Source of the DNA: Nitratireductor soli | GTDB lineage: Bacteria; Pseudomonadota; Alphaproteobacteria; Rhizobiales; Rhizobiaceae | Assembly: GCF_001050155.1 (NCBI RefSeq) | Contig: NZ_LFVY01000017.1 | Location: 1 to 64,000, forward strand | DNA: 64,000 bases | Direction: 5' to 3' | Shown here: piece by piece, positions 27,280 through 37,164 of the stretch | How positions within the stretch are numbered: position 1 is the stretch's first letter | Layout: each line of letters begins with the position of its first letter | Program-made: the position numbers and the translations under genes | The notes under the pieces: model-generated | What the model was told of the DNA's origin: nothing | What the model saw: the letters and a program-made list of their open reading frames with translations, nothing else | Databases searched by the model: none

Positions 27280-28401
27280 ATGACGCTGCGCGCCCCCGAC
27301 TTTGCCGGCGAGATCACCGCGCTGTTCGCCGAGCGCGGCGCGGCGCTGACCGACATCGCCATCATCCAGCCGGCCGACCCGTTTCTCGACATGGCGGGCG
27401 AGGATCTGCGCCGACGCATCTTCCTGACGGAGAGCGAGACCGGCGCCAATCTGTGCCTCAGGCCTGAATTCACCATTCCCGTGTGCCGCGATCACATCGA
27501 GAAGCGCGCCGAAACCCCACGGCGCTATGCCTATCTGGGCGAGGTGTTCCGCCAGCAGCGCGAAGGCGGCGCGGAGTTCTTCCAGGCCGGCATCGAGGAT
27601 CTGGGCGAAGGCGACCGCGCCACCGCCGACGCGCGCTCGCTGGCCGACGCGCACGCGCTGCTGGCCCGCGTGCTTCCCGGCGCCCCCCTGCGCGGCACGC
27701 TCGGCGACCAGACGGTGTTCGAGGCGGTGCTGGCGGCACTCGGCCTGCCGCGCGGCTGGCAAAAGCGCCTGACCCGCGCCTTCGGCTCGCAGAAACTGCT
27801 GCAGGCCGCACTCGACGATCTCGCCAACCCGCAGGGTGCCGGGAGCCTGCCGCGCGCGGTCGCCGGCCTTGTCGCGCGCGGCGACGCGGAAAGCCTTGCC
27901 GCCCATGTCGCAACCGTGATGGAGGAGACCGGCCTGTCGCCGTCCGCCGGCCGCACGCCGCAGGACATCGCCCGCCGCCTGATCGAAAAGGCCGAGTTGC
28001 GCAGCGTGCGCCTGACCGACGAGGCGATGGCGGCGCTGAAATCCTTCGTCGCGCTGCGCGCGCCCTTCACTGAGGCTGGCAAACGCCTTGCCGGCTTTGC
28101 CGCCGACAACGGCCTGGTCCTCGACGAGGCGCTGGAAGGGTTCGACGCGCGCGCCGCGCGCATCGCCGAACAGGGCCTGCCGCTCGACATGCTGACCTAT
28201 GATGCCGGCTTCGGCCGGCCGCTCGACTACTACACCGGCTTCATCTTCGAGATCGGCGCCGACGGCGGCGCGCAGCCGCTGGTCGGCGGCGGGCGCTATG
28301 ACCGGCTTTTGACGCTGCTCGGCGCGGCGATGCCCATTCCCGGTGTCGGCTTTTCCGTCTGGCTCGACCGCGTGGCGGCGCTCAGGGAGGCGCGGATATG
28401 A
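27280..28401 (+). CDS. hisZ: ATP phosphoribosyltransferase regulatory subunit HisZ
   Basis: 373-residue class II synthetase-like paralogue of HisS. It lacks full synthetase motifs and acts as the regulatory/activating subunit of short-form HisG in the first step of histidine synthesis. The HisS-like [14 protein letters not shown] and [10 protein letters not shown] segments are near the C-terminus. It overlaps hisG by 4 bases (ATGA), which supports equal co-translation of the two subunits. Confidence 0.94.
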   Translation: MTLRAPDFAGEITALFAERGAALTDIAIIQPADPFLDMAGEDLRRRIFLTESETGANLCLRPEFTIPVCRDHIEKRAETPRRYAYLGEVFRQQREGGAEFFQAGIEDLGEGDRATADARSLADAHALLARVLPGAPLRGTLGDQTVFEAVLAALGLPRGWQKRLTRAFGSQKLLQAALDDLANPQGAGSLPRAVAGLVARGDAESLAAHVATVMEETGLSPSAGRTPQDIARRLIEKAELRSVRLTDEAMAALKSFVALRAPFTEAGKRLAGFAADNGLVLDEALEGFDARAARIAEQGLPLDMLTYDAGFGRPLDYYTGFIFEIGADGGAQPLVGGGRYDRLLTLLGAAMPIPGVGFSVWLDRVAALREARI

Positions 28402-29117
28402 GCATCACGCTCGCCCTGCCCTCCAAGGGCCGCCTGAAGGACGAGGCGCTCGACCGGCTCGAAAAATCCGGCCTGCCCGTGCTCCTGCCGGAGAACGACC
28501 GGCGCTACCGGGCGACGCTCGCCGGGTTCGACGGCGTCGAGGTGGCCTTCCTTTCGGCTTCGGAAATCGCCCGCGAGCTGGAGCGCGGCACGGTCGATCT
28601 CGGCGTCACCGGCGAGGATCTGGTGCGCGAGACCATTGCCGACTGGGAGCGCAAGGTGGAGATTTCCGTGCGCCTCGGCTTTGGCCGCGCCGACGTGGTG
28701 GTGGCCGTGCCCGAGGTCTGGTTCGACGTCGCCTCGATGGCCGACCTGGACGACGTGGCCGCAGATTTCCGCCATCGCCATGGCCGACGCCTGCGCATCG
28801 CCACCAAATACTGGCGGCTGACGCAGCAATTCTTTTCGCAGAAGCACGGCATCCAGGTCTACCGCATCGTCGAGAGCCTTGGCGCCACCGAGGGGGCGCC
28901 GGCGGCGGGCTCGGCCGACATCATCGTCGACATCACCTCGACCGGCTCGACGCTTGCAGCCAACCACCTGAAGGTGCTCGACGACGGCGTGATCCTGCGC
29001 TCGCAGGCATGTCTCGTGACCGCGCTCAAGGAACGGTCCGCCCAGGATGCGGCGATGGTCGAGGAACTGGCGGCCAGGCTCGACGCGACAGCGTCATGCA
29101 TCCATTCGGACGCATAG
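28398..29117 (+). CDS. hisG: ATP phosphoribosyltransferase catalytic subunit, short form
   Basis: 239-residue HisG of the short type, which needs HisZ. Family motifs are [15 protein letters not shown] at the start, [10 protein letters not shown] near residue 72, and the PRPP loop [15 protein letters not shown] near residue 173. The C-terminal regulatory domain is absent, as expected. Oddly, the last residues [10 protein letters not shown] and the stop codon are read from a copy of the B repeat (about 29088-29117), so the natural C-terminus seems to have been replaced. Confidence 0.95.
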   Translation: MSITLALPSKGRLKDEALDRLEKSGLPVLLPENDRRYRATLAGFDGVEVAFLSASEIARELERGTVDLGVTGEDLVRETIADWERKVEISVRLGFGRADVVVAVPEVWFDVASMADLDDVAADFRHRHGRRLRIATKYWRLTQQFFSQKHGIQVYRIVESLGATEGAPAAGSADIIVDITSTGSTLAANHLKVLDDGVILRSQACLVTALKERSAQDAAMVEELAARLDATASCIHSDA

Positions 29118-29120
29118 CGG
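29088..29120 (+). repeat. B element at the 3' end of hisG
   Basis: AGCGTCATGCATCCATTC continuing into GGACGCATAG matches the B hairpin seen at 17142, 25430 and 43628. Here the TAG of the element is the hisG stop codon. On the other strand the element joins the end of the ArsR-like pseudogene. Confidence 0.75.
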
Positions 29121-29400
29121 CAGTCGTCGGAAAGAAAGCCGATCGGCGCCTGCATCGCCGGGTGATGCGCCCGGCAGATCAGCGTGGCGCCTGTCGCGTG
29201 CGGGCCATCAGTCCCGTCTCCGCCAGCCGTTTGCAATGGTGCGACAGGGTGGATGCCGGCAAAGCCCGCTTCTCCTGCAGGCCGCCGACCTGGAGGCCTT
29301 CGTCACCGCCCCGACCAGGAGCCGATAAAGGCGCAGCCGCAGCGGATTGCCCAATGCGTCGGGTTGCGGACGATGCAGGACCAGGCCACCGGGCAACCAT
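29121..29400 (-). pseudogene. Decayed ArsR-family transcriptional regulator
   Basis: Three minus-strand frames together give an ArsR-like winged helix: DALGNPLRLRLYRLLVGA (about 29370-29317), then after a frameshift DEGLQVGGLQEKRALPASTL (ending in SHHCKRLAETGLMARTRQ, about 29313-29210), then after a second shift ATLICRAHHPAMQAPIGFLS (ending in DDCR, about 29207-29135). Each break behaves like a small indel. The N-terminus is also degraded. Beyond DDCR the sequence is a B repeat. A repeated CAACCATATTT near 29394-29427 may be what remains of its operator. Confidence 0.8.
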
Positions 29401-29440
29401 ATTTGGGCCGGCGGTCAACCATATTTCGATTACGCACGAA

Positions 29441-30718
29441 TTATTCGTCGACGACACGCAGCCGCAATTGGCCCGAGCCGGGACCGCCCTCACCAGCGAC
29501 CGCCGCCTTGCCGCCCGGTGGAACCTCGTCTTCCGGCGGCTTTGCACCCTGCAGCGCGCCCAGTTCCAGCGCCTCGATCCTGGCGCCGCGCTTGGTCACC
29601 TTGTCGGTCGAGGTGAGAATCAGGTCGATGTCCTTGTTGGCCTGCATGAAATGGGTCTGCAGCTTGCGGACGCGATCGTCGACGCGATTGACGTCCTCCA
29701 TCAGCCGCACCACTTCGGCCTGGATCAAATGCGCCTGCTCGCGCATGCGCGCATCCTTCAGAACCGCCTGAATGACCTGGATCGACAGCATCAGCAGCGA
29801 CGGCGAGACAATGACAACGCGGGCGCGGTGGGCGCGATGCACCAGCGCCTCGAAATTCTCGTGAATCTCGGCGAAGATCGATTCCGACGGGACGAACATG
29901 AACGCCGTATCCTGCGTCTCGCCGGTCAGCAGGTATTTTTCCGAGATTGCCTTGATGTGCACCTCGACATCGCGGCGAAACGCCGTCTCGGCTGCCTTGC
30001 GCGCCTCGGCGCTGCCGCCCTCGCCTTCGGCGGCCGCGCGGATGGCGTTCCACGCCTCCAGCGGGAATTTCGCGTCGATCACCAGCGACGGCGCGTCGTT
30101 GGGCATCTTCACCAGGCAATCGGGGCGGCTGCCATTCGACAGCGTCGCCTGGAACTCATAGGCGTTGTGCGGCAATCCGTCGGCGATGATCGCTTCCATG
30201 CGCGACTGGCCGAAGGCGCCGCGCGTCTGCTTGTTGGAGAGGATCTGCTGCAACTGCACCACCTGGCCGGCAAGCGTCTGGATGTTGTTCTGCGCCGTGT
30301 CGATGACCGCGAGACGCTCCTGCAGCTTGGCCAAATTCTCATGGGTCGACTTGGTCTGCTCGGTGATCGAGTTGCCGAGCCGCGAGGTCATGCCGTCCAG
30401 CCGTTCGGAGATCGCCTTGGTCAACTCCGCCTGGCGAGAGCCGAACACTTCGGCGATGGACCCCATGCGCCCCTGCAGTTCGGCTTGCGCCCTGGTCAGC
30501 TCGACCATGCGCGTTTCCGCGTCGCGGGCATGCTCGGCGGCCTGCACGGCCGCCACCGCCCGCGCCCGCGCCCGCGCCGAGCGCCACAGCGCCGCGACGA
30601 GCGCCACCAGCAACAGCACGAAGAGAATGCCGCCGGCTGCAAGGAACTGGCCAAGCGTGAAGGTGCTGGCGCCAAGCTGTGCGACCGGGACGGAAAACAA
30701 GTCGGAAATCTGGCTCAT
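29441..30718 (-). CDS. rmuC: DNA recombination protein RmuC
   Basis: 425 residues from ATG 30718. An N-terminal membrane helix (about residues 20-45) is followed by a long coiled coil (about 50-150) and the RmuC nuclease-like domain, with VIDAKFPLEAWNAI near residue 220 and FVPSESIFAEIHE near 292. RmuC limits inversions at short inverted repeats in E. coli. The start is the ATG opening MSQISDLF; 14 more codons are open upstream without clear support. It is divergent from def. Confidence 0.93.
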   Translation of the reverse strand: MSQISDLFSVPVAQLGASTFTLGQFLAAGGILFVLLLVALVAALWRSARARARAVAAVQAAEHARDAETRMVELTRAQAELQGRMGSIAEVFGSRQAELTKAISERLDGMTSRLGNSITEQTKSTHENLAKLQERLAVIDTAQNNIQTLAGQVVQLQQILSNKQTRGAFGQSRMEAIIADGLPHNAYEFQATLSNGSRPDCLVKMPNDAPSLVIDAKFPLEAWNAIRAAAEGEGGSAEARKAAETAFRRDVEVHIKAISEKYLLTGETQDTAFMFVPSESIFAEIHENFEALVHRAHRARVVIVSPSLLMLSIQVIQAVLKDARMREQAHLIQAEVVRLMEDVNRVDDRVRKLQTHFMQANKDIDLILTSTDKVTKRGARIEALELGALQGAKPPEDEVPPGGKAAVAGEGGPGSGQLRLRVVDE

Positions 30719-30816
30719 GCGCGCCACCCTAGACGATTCGCAAGGCAACCATAAGACCAAACCGTGAACAACCGTTGCGTATTGACGTTTTTCCTGTCAG
30801 CGATTACCTGACGGGC

Positions 30817-31347
30817 ATGACCATTCGACCGCTTGTCCTGCTTCCTGACCCGATCCTGCGCGAGACCTCCAATCCGGTGGAACGCGTGGACGATCAGTTG
30901 CGCAAATTCGCCGACGACATGCTGGAGACCATGTATGATGCGCCGGGCATCGGCCTGGCCGCCATCCAGATCGGCGAACCGTTGCGCATGCTGGTGATCG
31001 ACCTGGCCGACAAGGATGAGGCGCCGGCGCCGCTGGTGGTGATCAACCCCGAGATCGTCGCCCGCTCCAGCGCGCTCAACGTGCATGAGGAAGGCTGCCT
31101 GTCGATCCCCGACTATTACGCGGAGGTCGAGCGCCCGGCCGAGGTCACGGTGAATTTCCTCGACCGCGACGGGAAGGCACAGAGCATCAAGGCCGACGGC
31201 CTGCTCGCCACCTGCCTGCAGCACGAAATCGACCATCTCAACGGCGTGCTGTTCATCGACCATCTGTCGAAGCTGAAACGCGACATGGTGGTGCGCAAGT
31301 TCAAGAAGCTCGCCAAGGATCGTCCGCCCGCTCAGATGGTGGGTTAG
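30817..31347 (+). CDS. def: Peptide deformylase
   Basis: 176-residue metalloenzyme that removes the formyl group from new protein N-termini. All three motifs are present: [10 protein letters not shown] (about residue 44), [11 protein letters not shown] (about 92) and HEIDHLNG (about 139). Start ATG 30817 was chosen over a TTG at 30775. First gene of def-fmt-truA, a conserved order. Confidence 0.96.
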   Translation: MTIRPLVLLPDPILRETSNPVERVDDQLRKFADDMLETMYDAPGIGLAAIQIGEPLRMLVIDLADKDEAPAPLVVINPEIVARSSALNVHEEGCLSIPDYYAEVERPAEVTVNFLDRDGKAQSIKADGLLATCLQHEIDHLNGVLFIDHLSKLKRDMVVRKFKKLAKDRPPAQMVG

Positions 31348-31414
31348 ACTGGCGTTTCCGGCGCGCGACGTGTCTCACCGACAAAGCGGGCTCACCAACA
31401 CAGCGGGAACGCGC

Positions 31415-32350
31415 ATGCCCCTTCGCCTGACCTTCATGGGAACGCCGGAGTTTTCGGTGCCGGCGCTTCAGGCGCTGGCGGCGGCGGGCCATGACATCGC
31501 CGCCGTCTACACGCAGCCACCGCGGCCCGCCGGCCGGCGCGGGCTGGACCTCACCAAATCGCCCGTTCATCAGGCGGCCGAGGCGCTGGGCATCGCGGTG
31601 CGCACGCCCAAATCGCTGAAGGGCGCGGACGAGCAGCAGGCTTTTGCCGCGCTTGAAGCGGATGCCGCCGTCGTCGTTGCCTATGGGCTTCTGCTGCCGA
31701 AAGCCATTCTCGACGGCACAAGGCGCGGCTGTTTCAACGGCCATGCCTCGCTCTTGCCGCGCTGGCGGGGTGCTGCCCCCATCCAGCGGGCGATCATGGA
31801 AGGCGACCGGGAAACCGGCATGATGGTCATGAAGATGGACGAAGGGCTCGACACCGGGCCGGTGGCGATGACCGAGCGCGTGGCGATCGAACCGGACATG
31901 ACCGGTGGCGAACTGCATGACGCCATGAAGGAAACGGGAGCCGCCCTGATGGTAAAAGCCATGCAGGCGCTCGGGGACGGCGCGCTGGTGCTGACCGCAC
32001 AGCCGGACCAAGGCACGACCTATGCGAAGAAGATCCTCAAGGACGAAACGCGGGTCGCCTGGACGCGGCCGGCAGAGGCGGTGCACAACCACATTCGCGG
32101 CCTCTCCCCCTTTCCCGGCGCATGGTGCGAAATGTCCTTCGGCGGCAAGACCGAACGGGTGAAGCTTCTGCGCTCAAGCCTGGCTTCGGGCAACGGCGAA
32201 GCGGGCACCGCGCTCGACGACGCGCTGACCATTGCCTGCGGCGAAGGGGCGGTGCGGCTGGTCGAACTGCAGCGCGCCGGCGGCAAGCCGATGCCAGCTA
32301 AGGATTTCCTGCGCGGCGCGCAGGTTGCGAAGGGAACGAGGCTCGCCTGA
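31415..32350 (+). CDS. fmt: Methionyl-tRNA formyltransferase
   Basis: 311-residue enzyme that formylates initiator Met-tRNA. The N-terminal formyltransferase domain begins [14 protein letters not shown] and contains [16 protein letters not shown] with catalytic Asn/His. The C-terminal OB-like domain follows. The opening MPLRLTF at ATG 31415 fits the family. It lies 67 bases after def; its stop is 1 base before the truA start. Confidence 0.96.
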   Translation: MPLRLTFMGTPEFSVPALQALAAAGHDIAAVYTQPPRPAGRRGLDLTKSPVHQAAEALGIAVRTPKSLKGADEQQAFAALEADAAVVVAYGLLLPKAILDGTRRGCFNGHASLLPRWRGAAPIQRAIMEGDRETGMMVMKMDEGLDTGPVAMTERVAIEPDMTGGELHDAMKETGAALMVKAMQALGDGALVLTAQPDQGTTYAKKILKDETRVAWTRPAEAVHNHIRGLSPFPGAWCEMSFGGKTERVKLLRSSLASGNGEAGTALDDALTIACGEGAVRLVELQRAGGKPMPAKDFLRGAQVAKGTRLA

Positions 32351-32351
32351 C

Positions 32352-33095
32352 ATGCCACGCTTCCGCATCGACATCGAATATGACGGCGGCCCCTATTTCG
32401 GCTGGCAGCGCCAGGCCAATCACCATAGCGTGCAGGCAGCCATCGAGACGGCGATCGCCGCCTTTTCCGGCGAAACCGTGACCCTGTTCGGCGCCGGGCG
32501 GACGGATACCGGCGTCCACGCACTGGCCCAGGTGGCGCATTTCAACCTGTCGCGCGAATGGACCGGGCGCACCGTGCAGAATGCCATGAACGCGCATCTG
32601 GCGATGGCCGACGAGACCGTCGCCATCATCGCGGCGGCGGAGGTGGCCGACGATTTCGACGCGCGCTTTTCCGCCAAGGGGCGGCATTATCTCTACCGCA
32701 TCCACAACCGCCGCCCACCGCTGACCGTCGGGCGGGCGCATGCCTGGCACGTGGCCGCGCCGCTCGACGCGGACGTCATGCACGAGGCGGCGCAGCGGCT
32801 TGTCGGCACGCATGATTTCACCACCTTCCGCGCCGCCCAATGCCAGGCGAAAAGCCCGATCAAGACGCTGGAGCGCCTGGATGTAACGCGCGATGGCGAG
32901 ATGGTGGAAATCCGCGCCTCGGCGCGTTCCTTCCTGCACAATCAGGTGCGGTCCTTCGCCGGCACGCTGAAGCGGGTGGGCGAAGGCGGCTGGAACGCCG
33001 ACGACGTGGCACGGGCGCTCGAGGCGCGCGACCGCAAGGCCTGCGGCCCGGTGGCGCCGCCGCACGGCCTCTATCTGGTCAAGGTCGACTACTGA
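32352..33095 (+). CDS. truA: tRNA pseudouridine(38-40) synthase TruA
   Basis: 247-residue pseudouridine synthase acting on the tRNA anticodon stem-loop. It shows the family opening [17 protein letters not shown] and the catalytic Asp in [18 protein letters not shown] near residue 52. [15 protein letters not shown] follows near residue 190. Its 3' end overlaps that of the convergent Lrp-type gene by 7 bases. Confidence 0.96.
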   Translation: MPRFRIDIEYDGGPYFGWQRQANHHSVQAAIETAIAAFSGETVTLFGAGRTDTGVHALAQVAHFNLSREWTGRTVQNAMNAHLAMADETVAIIAAAEVADDFDARFSAKGRHYLYRIHNRRPPLTVGRAHAWHVAAPLDADVMHEAAQRLVGTHDFTTFRAAQCQAKSPIKTLERLDVTRDGEMVEIRASARSFLHNQVRSFAGTLKRVGEGGWNADDVARALEARDRKACGPVAPPHGLYLVKVDY

Positions 33096-33631
33096 GCGTT
33101 TTCGATCGGCAGCAAAGCTTTCGGCATCGGCCAGGAAGCGGTCACGCCGGGCTGCGGCGGACGCTCCAGATAGGTGGACAGCACCACGTAGCTGCGCGTG
33201 GCAAGCACGCCCGGCGCATCGTAAATCCGCGCCAGCAACCCCTCCAGTGCATGGGTGTTTTCGGTCCGTACCTTGAGGAGCATGCAGGCATCGCCCGCCA
33301 CCGAATGCACCTCCTCCACCTCCGGGTAGCCGGCGACCGCCATCAGTGCCGGCGTCTTGCCCCAGCCCCTGGTGTCCACATGAACGAAGGCGAGCAGTCC
33401 CTTGCCAAGCGCATTGGGCTCGATCAGCGCCGCCATGCGCTGGATGACCCCGCTGCGCTTGAGCCGCTTGACGCGCTCATGGGCGGCAGGCGCCGAGAGG
33501 CCGACGCGATTGCCCAATTCGGCGTAGCTGACCGTCGCGTCCTCGACCAGGACGGCTAATATTCTTCGGTCCATCGCATCGACGGACTGGGGTGAAGGGA
33601 GGATCGGACGAATCTCATCTGTTTCTTTCAT
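33089..33631 (-). CDS. Lrp/AsnC-family transcriptional regulator
   Basis: 180 residues. The N-terminal AsnC winged helix ([20 protein letters not shown], then [19 protein letters not shown]) is followed by the ligand-binding RAM domain ([26 protein letters not shown]). It is divergent from an MFS transporter gene with only 51 bases between starts, so it probably controls that transporter and itself. Confidence 0.92.
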   Translation of the reverse strand: MKETDEIRPILPSPQSVDAMDRRILAVLVEDATVSYAELGNRVGLSAPAAHERVKRLKRSGVIQRMAALIEPNALGKGLLAFVHVDTRGWGKTPALMAVAGYPEVEEVHSVAGDACMLLKVRTENTHALEGLLARIYDAPGVLATRSYVVLSTYLERPPQPGVTASWPMPKALLPIENAQ

Positions 33632-33655
33632 GGTTCGACACTTTCTGTTTGAACC
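33632..33655. promoter_or_regulatory. Possible Lrp-type operator
   Basis: Imperfect palindrome with GGTTCGA / TTGAACC ends and an AT-rich centre, in the 51-base gap between the divergent Lrp-family and MFS genes. Placement and symmetry suggest an autoregulatory site; the match is weak. Confidence 0.35.
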
Positions 33656-33682
33656 CTAATTTCATTCGGCCATTATGGCTTT

Positions 33683-34852
33683 ATGTCGAAGATCAATCAA
33701 CCTGCCGCCGACCCTGCAATCGTCCTCGACGCGCGCATTCCGCCCATTGCCTTCATCCTGACGGGGGCAGTGGCGGTGATCGGCTCGAATTCCCTGGTGC
33801 TCTCGCCGATCGCGCCAGAAGTGTCACGCTCACTCGGTGCGTCCGTGCAGGGAGTGATGACGGCATCGGCCGCATTCGGATTGGGTACGGGGGCAAGCGC
33901 ATTGTTCCTGGCCCGCTACATCGACCGCGTCGGCGCGTGGAAAATGCTGCGTCTGGCCTTTGCCGTCCTGGCCGCCGCCCTTGCGGCAAGCGCGCTTGCA
34001 CCCTTCGTGGCGATGCTGGCGGCCGCGCAATTGATCGCCGGTCTGGCCGCCGGTGTGGCATTGCCGGCGATCTACAGCAATGCCGCCGCCGTTGCCCCGC
34101 GCGGCCGTGAAACGGAAACCGTCGGCATCGTCTTGACCGGCTGGACGTTGAGCCTGGTCGCCGGCGTTTCGCTGTCGGCGGTGCTGGCCGACCTCCTGCA
34201 CTGGCGGGCGGTGTTCGGCGCCGTCTGCCTGCTGGCGCTCGGCGCCTTCCTGGCGCTGGCCTTCAACGGGCGGCGCGACGTGGTGTCCCACACGCCCGCC
34301 ATCTCCCCCATCGCCGCGCTACGCCTGCCGGGCGTTGCCCGGCTGCTCATCGCCTGCGGCGCCTTCATGGCCGCTTTCTACGGCGTCTACGCCTATCTCG
34401 GCGATCATCTGACGAACGGGCTTGGAAAGCCGGTCAGCGCCAATGGCCTGATGACGGTAAGCTACGGCCTGGGTTTCGGCGGCGCCGTGTTCCTCGACCG
34501 CACGCTGCAGACTTTCGCCGCGCGCAATCTGCTTCCGTTTGTCTTCGCCGCCGTGGCGGCGGTCTATGTGGCGATGGTGCCGGCCTCGACGAGCTATGGC
34601 GCGATGCTGATCGTTGCGTTCGCCTGGGGGCTCGCCAACCATTTCGGCCTCAACATGCTGATCGTCCGGCTGTCCGCCATCGACCCGGCCCGGCGCGGGG
34701 CCATCATGGGGCTGAACAGCGCCACCACCTATTTCGCGGCCTTCGCCGGAACGCTGTCCTTCGGGCCCCTCTATGCCGGCTTCGGTTTTGCCGTGGCGGC
34801 CGGCGTTGCGGCGTTCCTGATGATGATCTCCGCGCTGGCGACCGCGCGCTGA
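33683..34852 (+). CDS. MFS transporter (drug/metabolite efflux type)
   Basis: 389-residue inner membrane protein with about 12 hydrophobic helices. A loop resembling the MFS motif A lies between helices 2 and 3 (LARYIDRVGAWKMLR). The size and lack of fusions suggest the DHA1-like class. The substrate is unknown. Likely controlled by the divergent Lrp-family regulator, whose members often govern amino-acid export. Confidence 0.88.
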   Translation: MSKINQPAADPAIVLDARIPPIAFILTGAVAVIGSNSLVLSPIAPEVSRSLGASVQGVMTASAAFGLGTGASALFLARYIDRVGAWKMLRLAFAVLAAALAASALAPFVAMLAAAQLIAGLAAGVALPAIYSNAAAVAPRGRETETVGIVLTGWTLSLVAGVSLSAVLADLLHWRAVFGAVCLLALGAFLALAFNGRRDVVSHTPAISPIAALRLPGVARLLIACGAFMAAFYGVYAYLGDHLTNGLGKPVSANGLMTVSYGLGFGGAVFLDRTLQTFAARNLLPFVFAAVAAVYVAMVPASTSYGAMLIVAFAWGLANHFGLNMLIVRLSAIDPARRGAIMGLNSATTYFAAFAGTLSFGPLYAGFGFAVAAGVAAFLMMISALATAR

Positions 34853-34877
34853 CAATCCAGCCACGCAGTACGCCGCC

Positions 34878-35471
34878 TTATCCGGCGCGCGACAGGTCCA
34901 GCAGCCCCTCGAAGGTGAAAAGCACCCCGAGCGAGGCAGCGAACATCGCCGCAAAAACGGCGGTCGCCACTGCCGGCCCCTTGCCGATCACCGCGTTGGT
35001 GAGGCGCCAGGACAGGACGAGCATCGCGACGAACAGCAGGAAGGTGACGGCATTCGACGCCTCGCTGGCCTCCGGCCAGAACAGGCGCACGAGCACGGGC
35101 GGCAGCATCATCCAGGAAAACAACGCCGAAGCCCAGTTGTTGGCCACCACATAATGGACGAAACGATCGGCCACGCCCGCCGGCCGTGCAGCGAGCGCCA
35201 GAATGCCGTAGGGCAACACCCAGGACGCCAGGTCGGTCAGCATCAGCCGCACGAACAGCGAGAAGCGGAATGAAAACACATCGCCGCCTGCCATCTCGTT
35301 GGCGATGGTGACCCAGCCGACGATCAGCGCCGGGAAGGCGACGGCGATGGCGAAGAAGGAATTCCAGAACCCGTCAGCCGAAAGGTCGAGCAGCTTCAGC
35401 CCGTCGGCGCGCCCCATCATCAAGCGCCAGACACCCGCAAAGTATTGCTGGATCTCGGCGGCTGGCGGCAT
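34878..35471 (-). CDS. Hypothetical multi-pass membrane protein
   Basis: 197 residues with four to five hydrophobic helices (FFAIAVAFPALIVGWV, ASWVLPYGILALAA, FLLFVAMLVLSW, VATAVFAAMFAASLGVLF). No domain is recognised. ATG 35471 was chosen as start; it begins 1 base after the dapE stop, so translation is probably coupled. A TTG 9 bases upstream is the alternative. The position beside dapE recurs in related genomes, but no link to lysine synthesis can be shown. Confidence 0.75.
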   Translation of the reverse strand: MPPAAEIQQYFAGVWRLMMGRADGLKLLDLSADGFWNSFFAIAVAFPALIVGWVTIANEMAGGDVFSFRFSLFVRLMLTDLASWVLPYGILALAARPAGVADRFVHYVVANNWASALFSWMMLPPVLVRLFWPEASEASNAVTFLLFVAMLVLSWRLTNAVIGKGPAVATAVFAAMFAASLGVLFTFEGLLDLSRAG

Positions 35472-35472
35472 A

Positions 35473-36660
35473 TCAGGCAAACCAGTCTTCGAGGAAGCGC
35501 AGATAGATGCGCGTCAGGGTTTCCAGATCGGCGAGCGCCACGCGCTCGTCCACCATGTGCATGGTCTGGCCAACCAGGCCGAACTCGACCACCGGGCAGT
35601 AATCCTTGATGAAGCGGGCATCCGAGGTGCCACCCGATGTGGAGAGTTGCGGCCGCGTCCCGGTGACGGCTTCGACGGAAGCGGTGAGCGTCTCGATCAG
35701 CTTCGCGTCGCGGGTCAGGAAGACCGGGCTTGGCCGCCCAAGCCATTCGATGTCGAATTCGACCGGCGTCTCATGGCCGGGCCGCAGCCGGTTCTCGGCC
35801 GCCGCGCGGTCGAGCCGGTTGTGGATCTCGGCCTGCAGGGTTTCCGCCGTCCAGGTGTCGTTGAAGCGCACGTTGAAAGTCGCGCCGGCGCGAGCCGGAA
35901 TGACATTCGTCGCCGTGTTGCCGACATCGACGCTGGTGATTTCCAGATTGGTCGGCTGGAACTCGTCCGTGCCCGCATCGAAGGCCGGCGCCAGCAGCGC
36001 TTCCAGCAGGCCGAGCAACCCCGGCACGGGATTATCAGCCAGATGCGGATAGGCGACGTGCCCCTGCCGGCCGTTGACGATGACGCGGCCCGACAGCGAG
36101 CCGCGCCGGCCGTTCTTGATCATGTCACCGAGTTTGTGCGGATTGGTCGGCTCGCCGACGATTGCCGCGTTCCAGCTCTCGCCCCGCCCGGCCGCCCATT
36201 CGAGCAGCTTGACCGTGCCATTGATGGCAGGCCCCTCCTCGTCGCCGGTGATGAGGAAGGAGACCGAGCCCTTCGGGCGGCCATGTTTCTCGACGTAACG
36301 GGCCAACGCCGCCACGAAACAGGCGATGCCGCCCTTCATGTCGACGGCGCCGCGGCCATATATCCGGCCATCGGCAATTTCGGCGGCGAAGGGCGGATGC
36401 GTCCAGGCCGCCTCGTCGCCCGGCGGAACGACATCCGTGTGGCCGGCGAACATCAGGTGCGGGCCATCGCCCGAGAGCCGCGCATAGAGATTTTCGATGT
36501 CCGGCGTGCCGTCCTCGGAAAAGACGGGACGCTCGACCGTGCAGTCGAGCCCCTTCAGCATGCCCTGCAGCACGGAAAGCGCGTTGCCTTCCGCCGGCGT
36601 GACGGACGGGCAGCGGATCAGCTCGGCAAGGTTGGCGGCGGGGTCTGTCGGCAGCGTCAT
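35473..36660 (-). CDS. dapE: Succinyl-diaminopimelate desuccinylase
   Basis: 395-residue M20-family zinc amidohydrolase of the succinylase branch of lysine/diaminopimelate synthesis. Metal ligands lie in MFAGHTDVVPPGD (about residue 70), GAVDMKGGIACF (about 99) and TGDEEGPAING with the general-base Glu (about 133). The gene pairs functionally with dapD at 37165-38019 on the same strand. Confidence 0.95.
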   Translation of the reverse strand: MTLPTDPAANLAELIRCPSVTPAEGNALSVLQGMLKGLDCTVERPVFSEDGTPDIENLYARLSGDGPHLMFAGHTDVVPPGDEAAWTHPPFAAEIADGRIYGRGAVDMKGGIACFVAALARYVEKHGRPKGSVSFLITGDEEGPAINGTVKLLEWAAGRGESWNAAIVGEPTNPHKLGDMIKNGRRGSLSGRVIVNGRQGHVAYPHLADNPVPGLLGLLEALLAPAFDAGTDEFQPTNLEITSVDVGNTATNVIPARAGATFNVRFNDTWTAETLQAEIHNRLDRAAAENRLRPGHETPVEFDIEWLGRPSPVFLTRDAKLIETLTASVEAVTGTRPQLSTSGGTSDARFIKDYCPVVEFGLVGQTMHMVDERVALADLETLTRIYLRFLEDWFA

Positions 36661-36712
36661 GATGGAGAGGGATAATCCAACGGCGCGCGGCTGTCACGCG
36701 GCAAGGAAGCAC

Positions 36713-37084
36713 TCAGTCCTTCGGCGCGTTGGTCCGGTCGCCATATTCGTTTGCGCCAGCATGGCCGGGAAAGACGCATAAGGCGATGAACGCGACGATC
36801 GACACCATCGGGATGAACAGCGTCACGGCGAAAATGCCGGGCTTGCCGAAATCATGCAGCCGCTTGACGCCGAGCGCGACGGAGGAGAAGACCGAGACAA
36901 AGAAAAGCGCCCAGAAGGACAAAGCCCACACGCCGCTGGCACCGCTGCCTTCCGGCGCAAGCGTGAAACGGTACAGCGTGAAGGCCTGGAGGATCGCCAG
37001 GAGAAGCCCGGCCAGGAAGAAAGCCGCGCGGCTGACCCTGCCGGAAAAGCCGAAGAACAGCCAGAATATCTGCCCTTTTTGCAT
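36713..37084 (-). CDS. DUF805 family membrane protein
   Basis: 123 residues with the DUF805 pattern: FFGFSGRVSRAAFFLAG at the start, about four membrane helices, and VKRLHDFGKPG near residue 77. Function is unknown. Start ATG 37084 was chosen at the conserved beginning. It lies between dapD and dapE with an A repeat upstream. Confidence 0.85.
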   Translation of the reverse strand: MQKGQIFWLFFGFSGRVSRAAFFLAGLLLAILQAFTLYRFTLAPEGSGASGVWALSFWALFFVSVFSSVALGVKRLHDFGKPGIFAVTLFIPMVSIVAFIALCVFPGHAGANEYGDRTNAPKD

Positions 37085-37104
37085 CGTGCCTCTCCGCCTA
37101 TCCC

Positions 37105-37160
37105 ATTGTTTTCGCATTTGTACAGACGCCAGGTGATTCCACCCGGCTGCAGAATGCCAT
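37105..37160 (+). repeat. A element, diverged
   Basis: A copy without the B part: TTTTCGCATTTGTACAGACG then CAGGTGATTCCACCCGG and GCAGAATGCCAT. The first hairpin is damaged by substitutions; the second is kept with a GT pair. It lies between dapD and the DUF805 gene. Confidence 0.7.
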
Positions 37161-37164
37161 AGCG

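Noticed and set aside
30785-30809. TTGACG-N17-TACCTG as a promoter for def
   Set aside because: The -10 is poor and only about 8 bases from the start codon; a chance match is likely.
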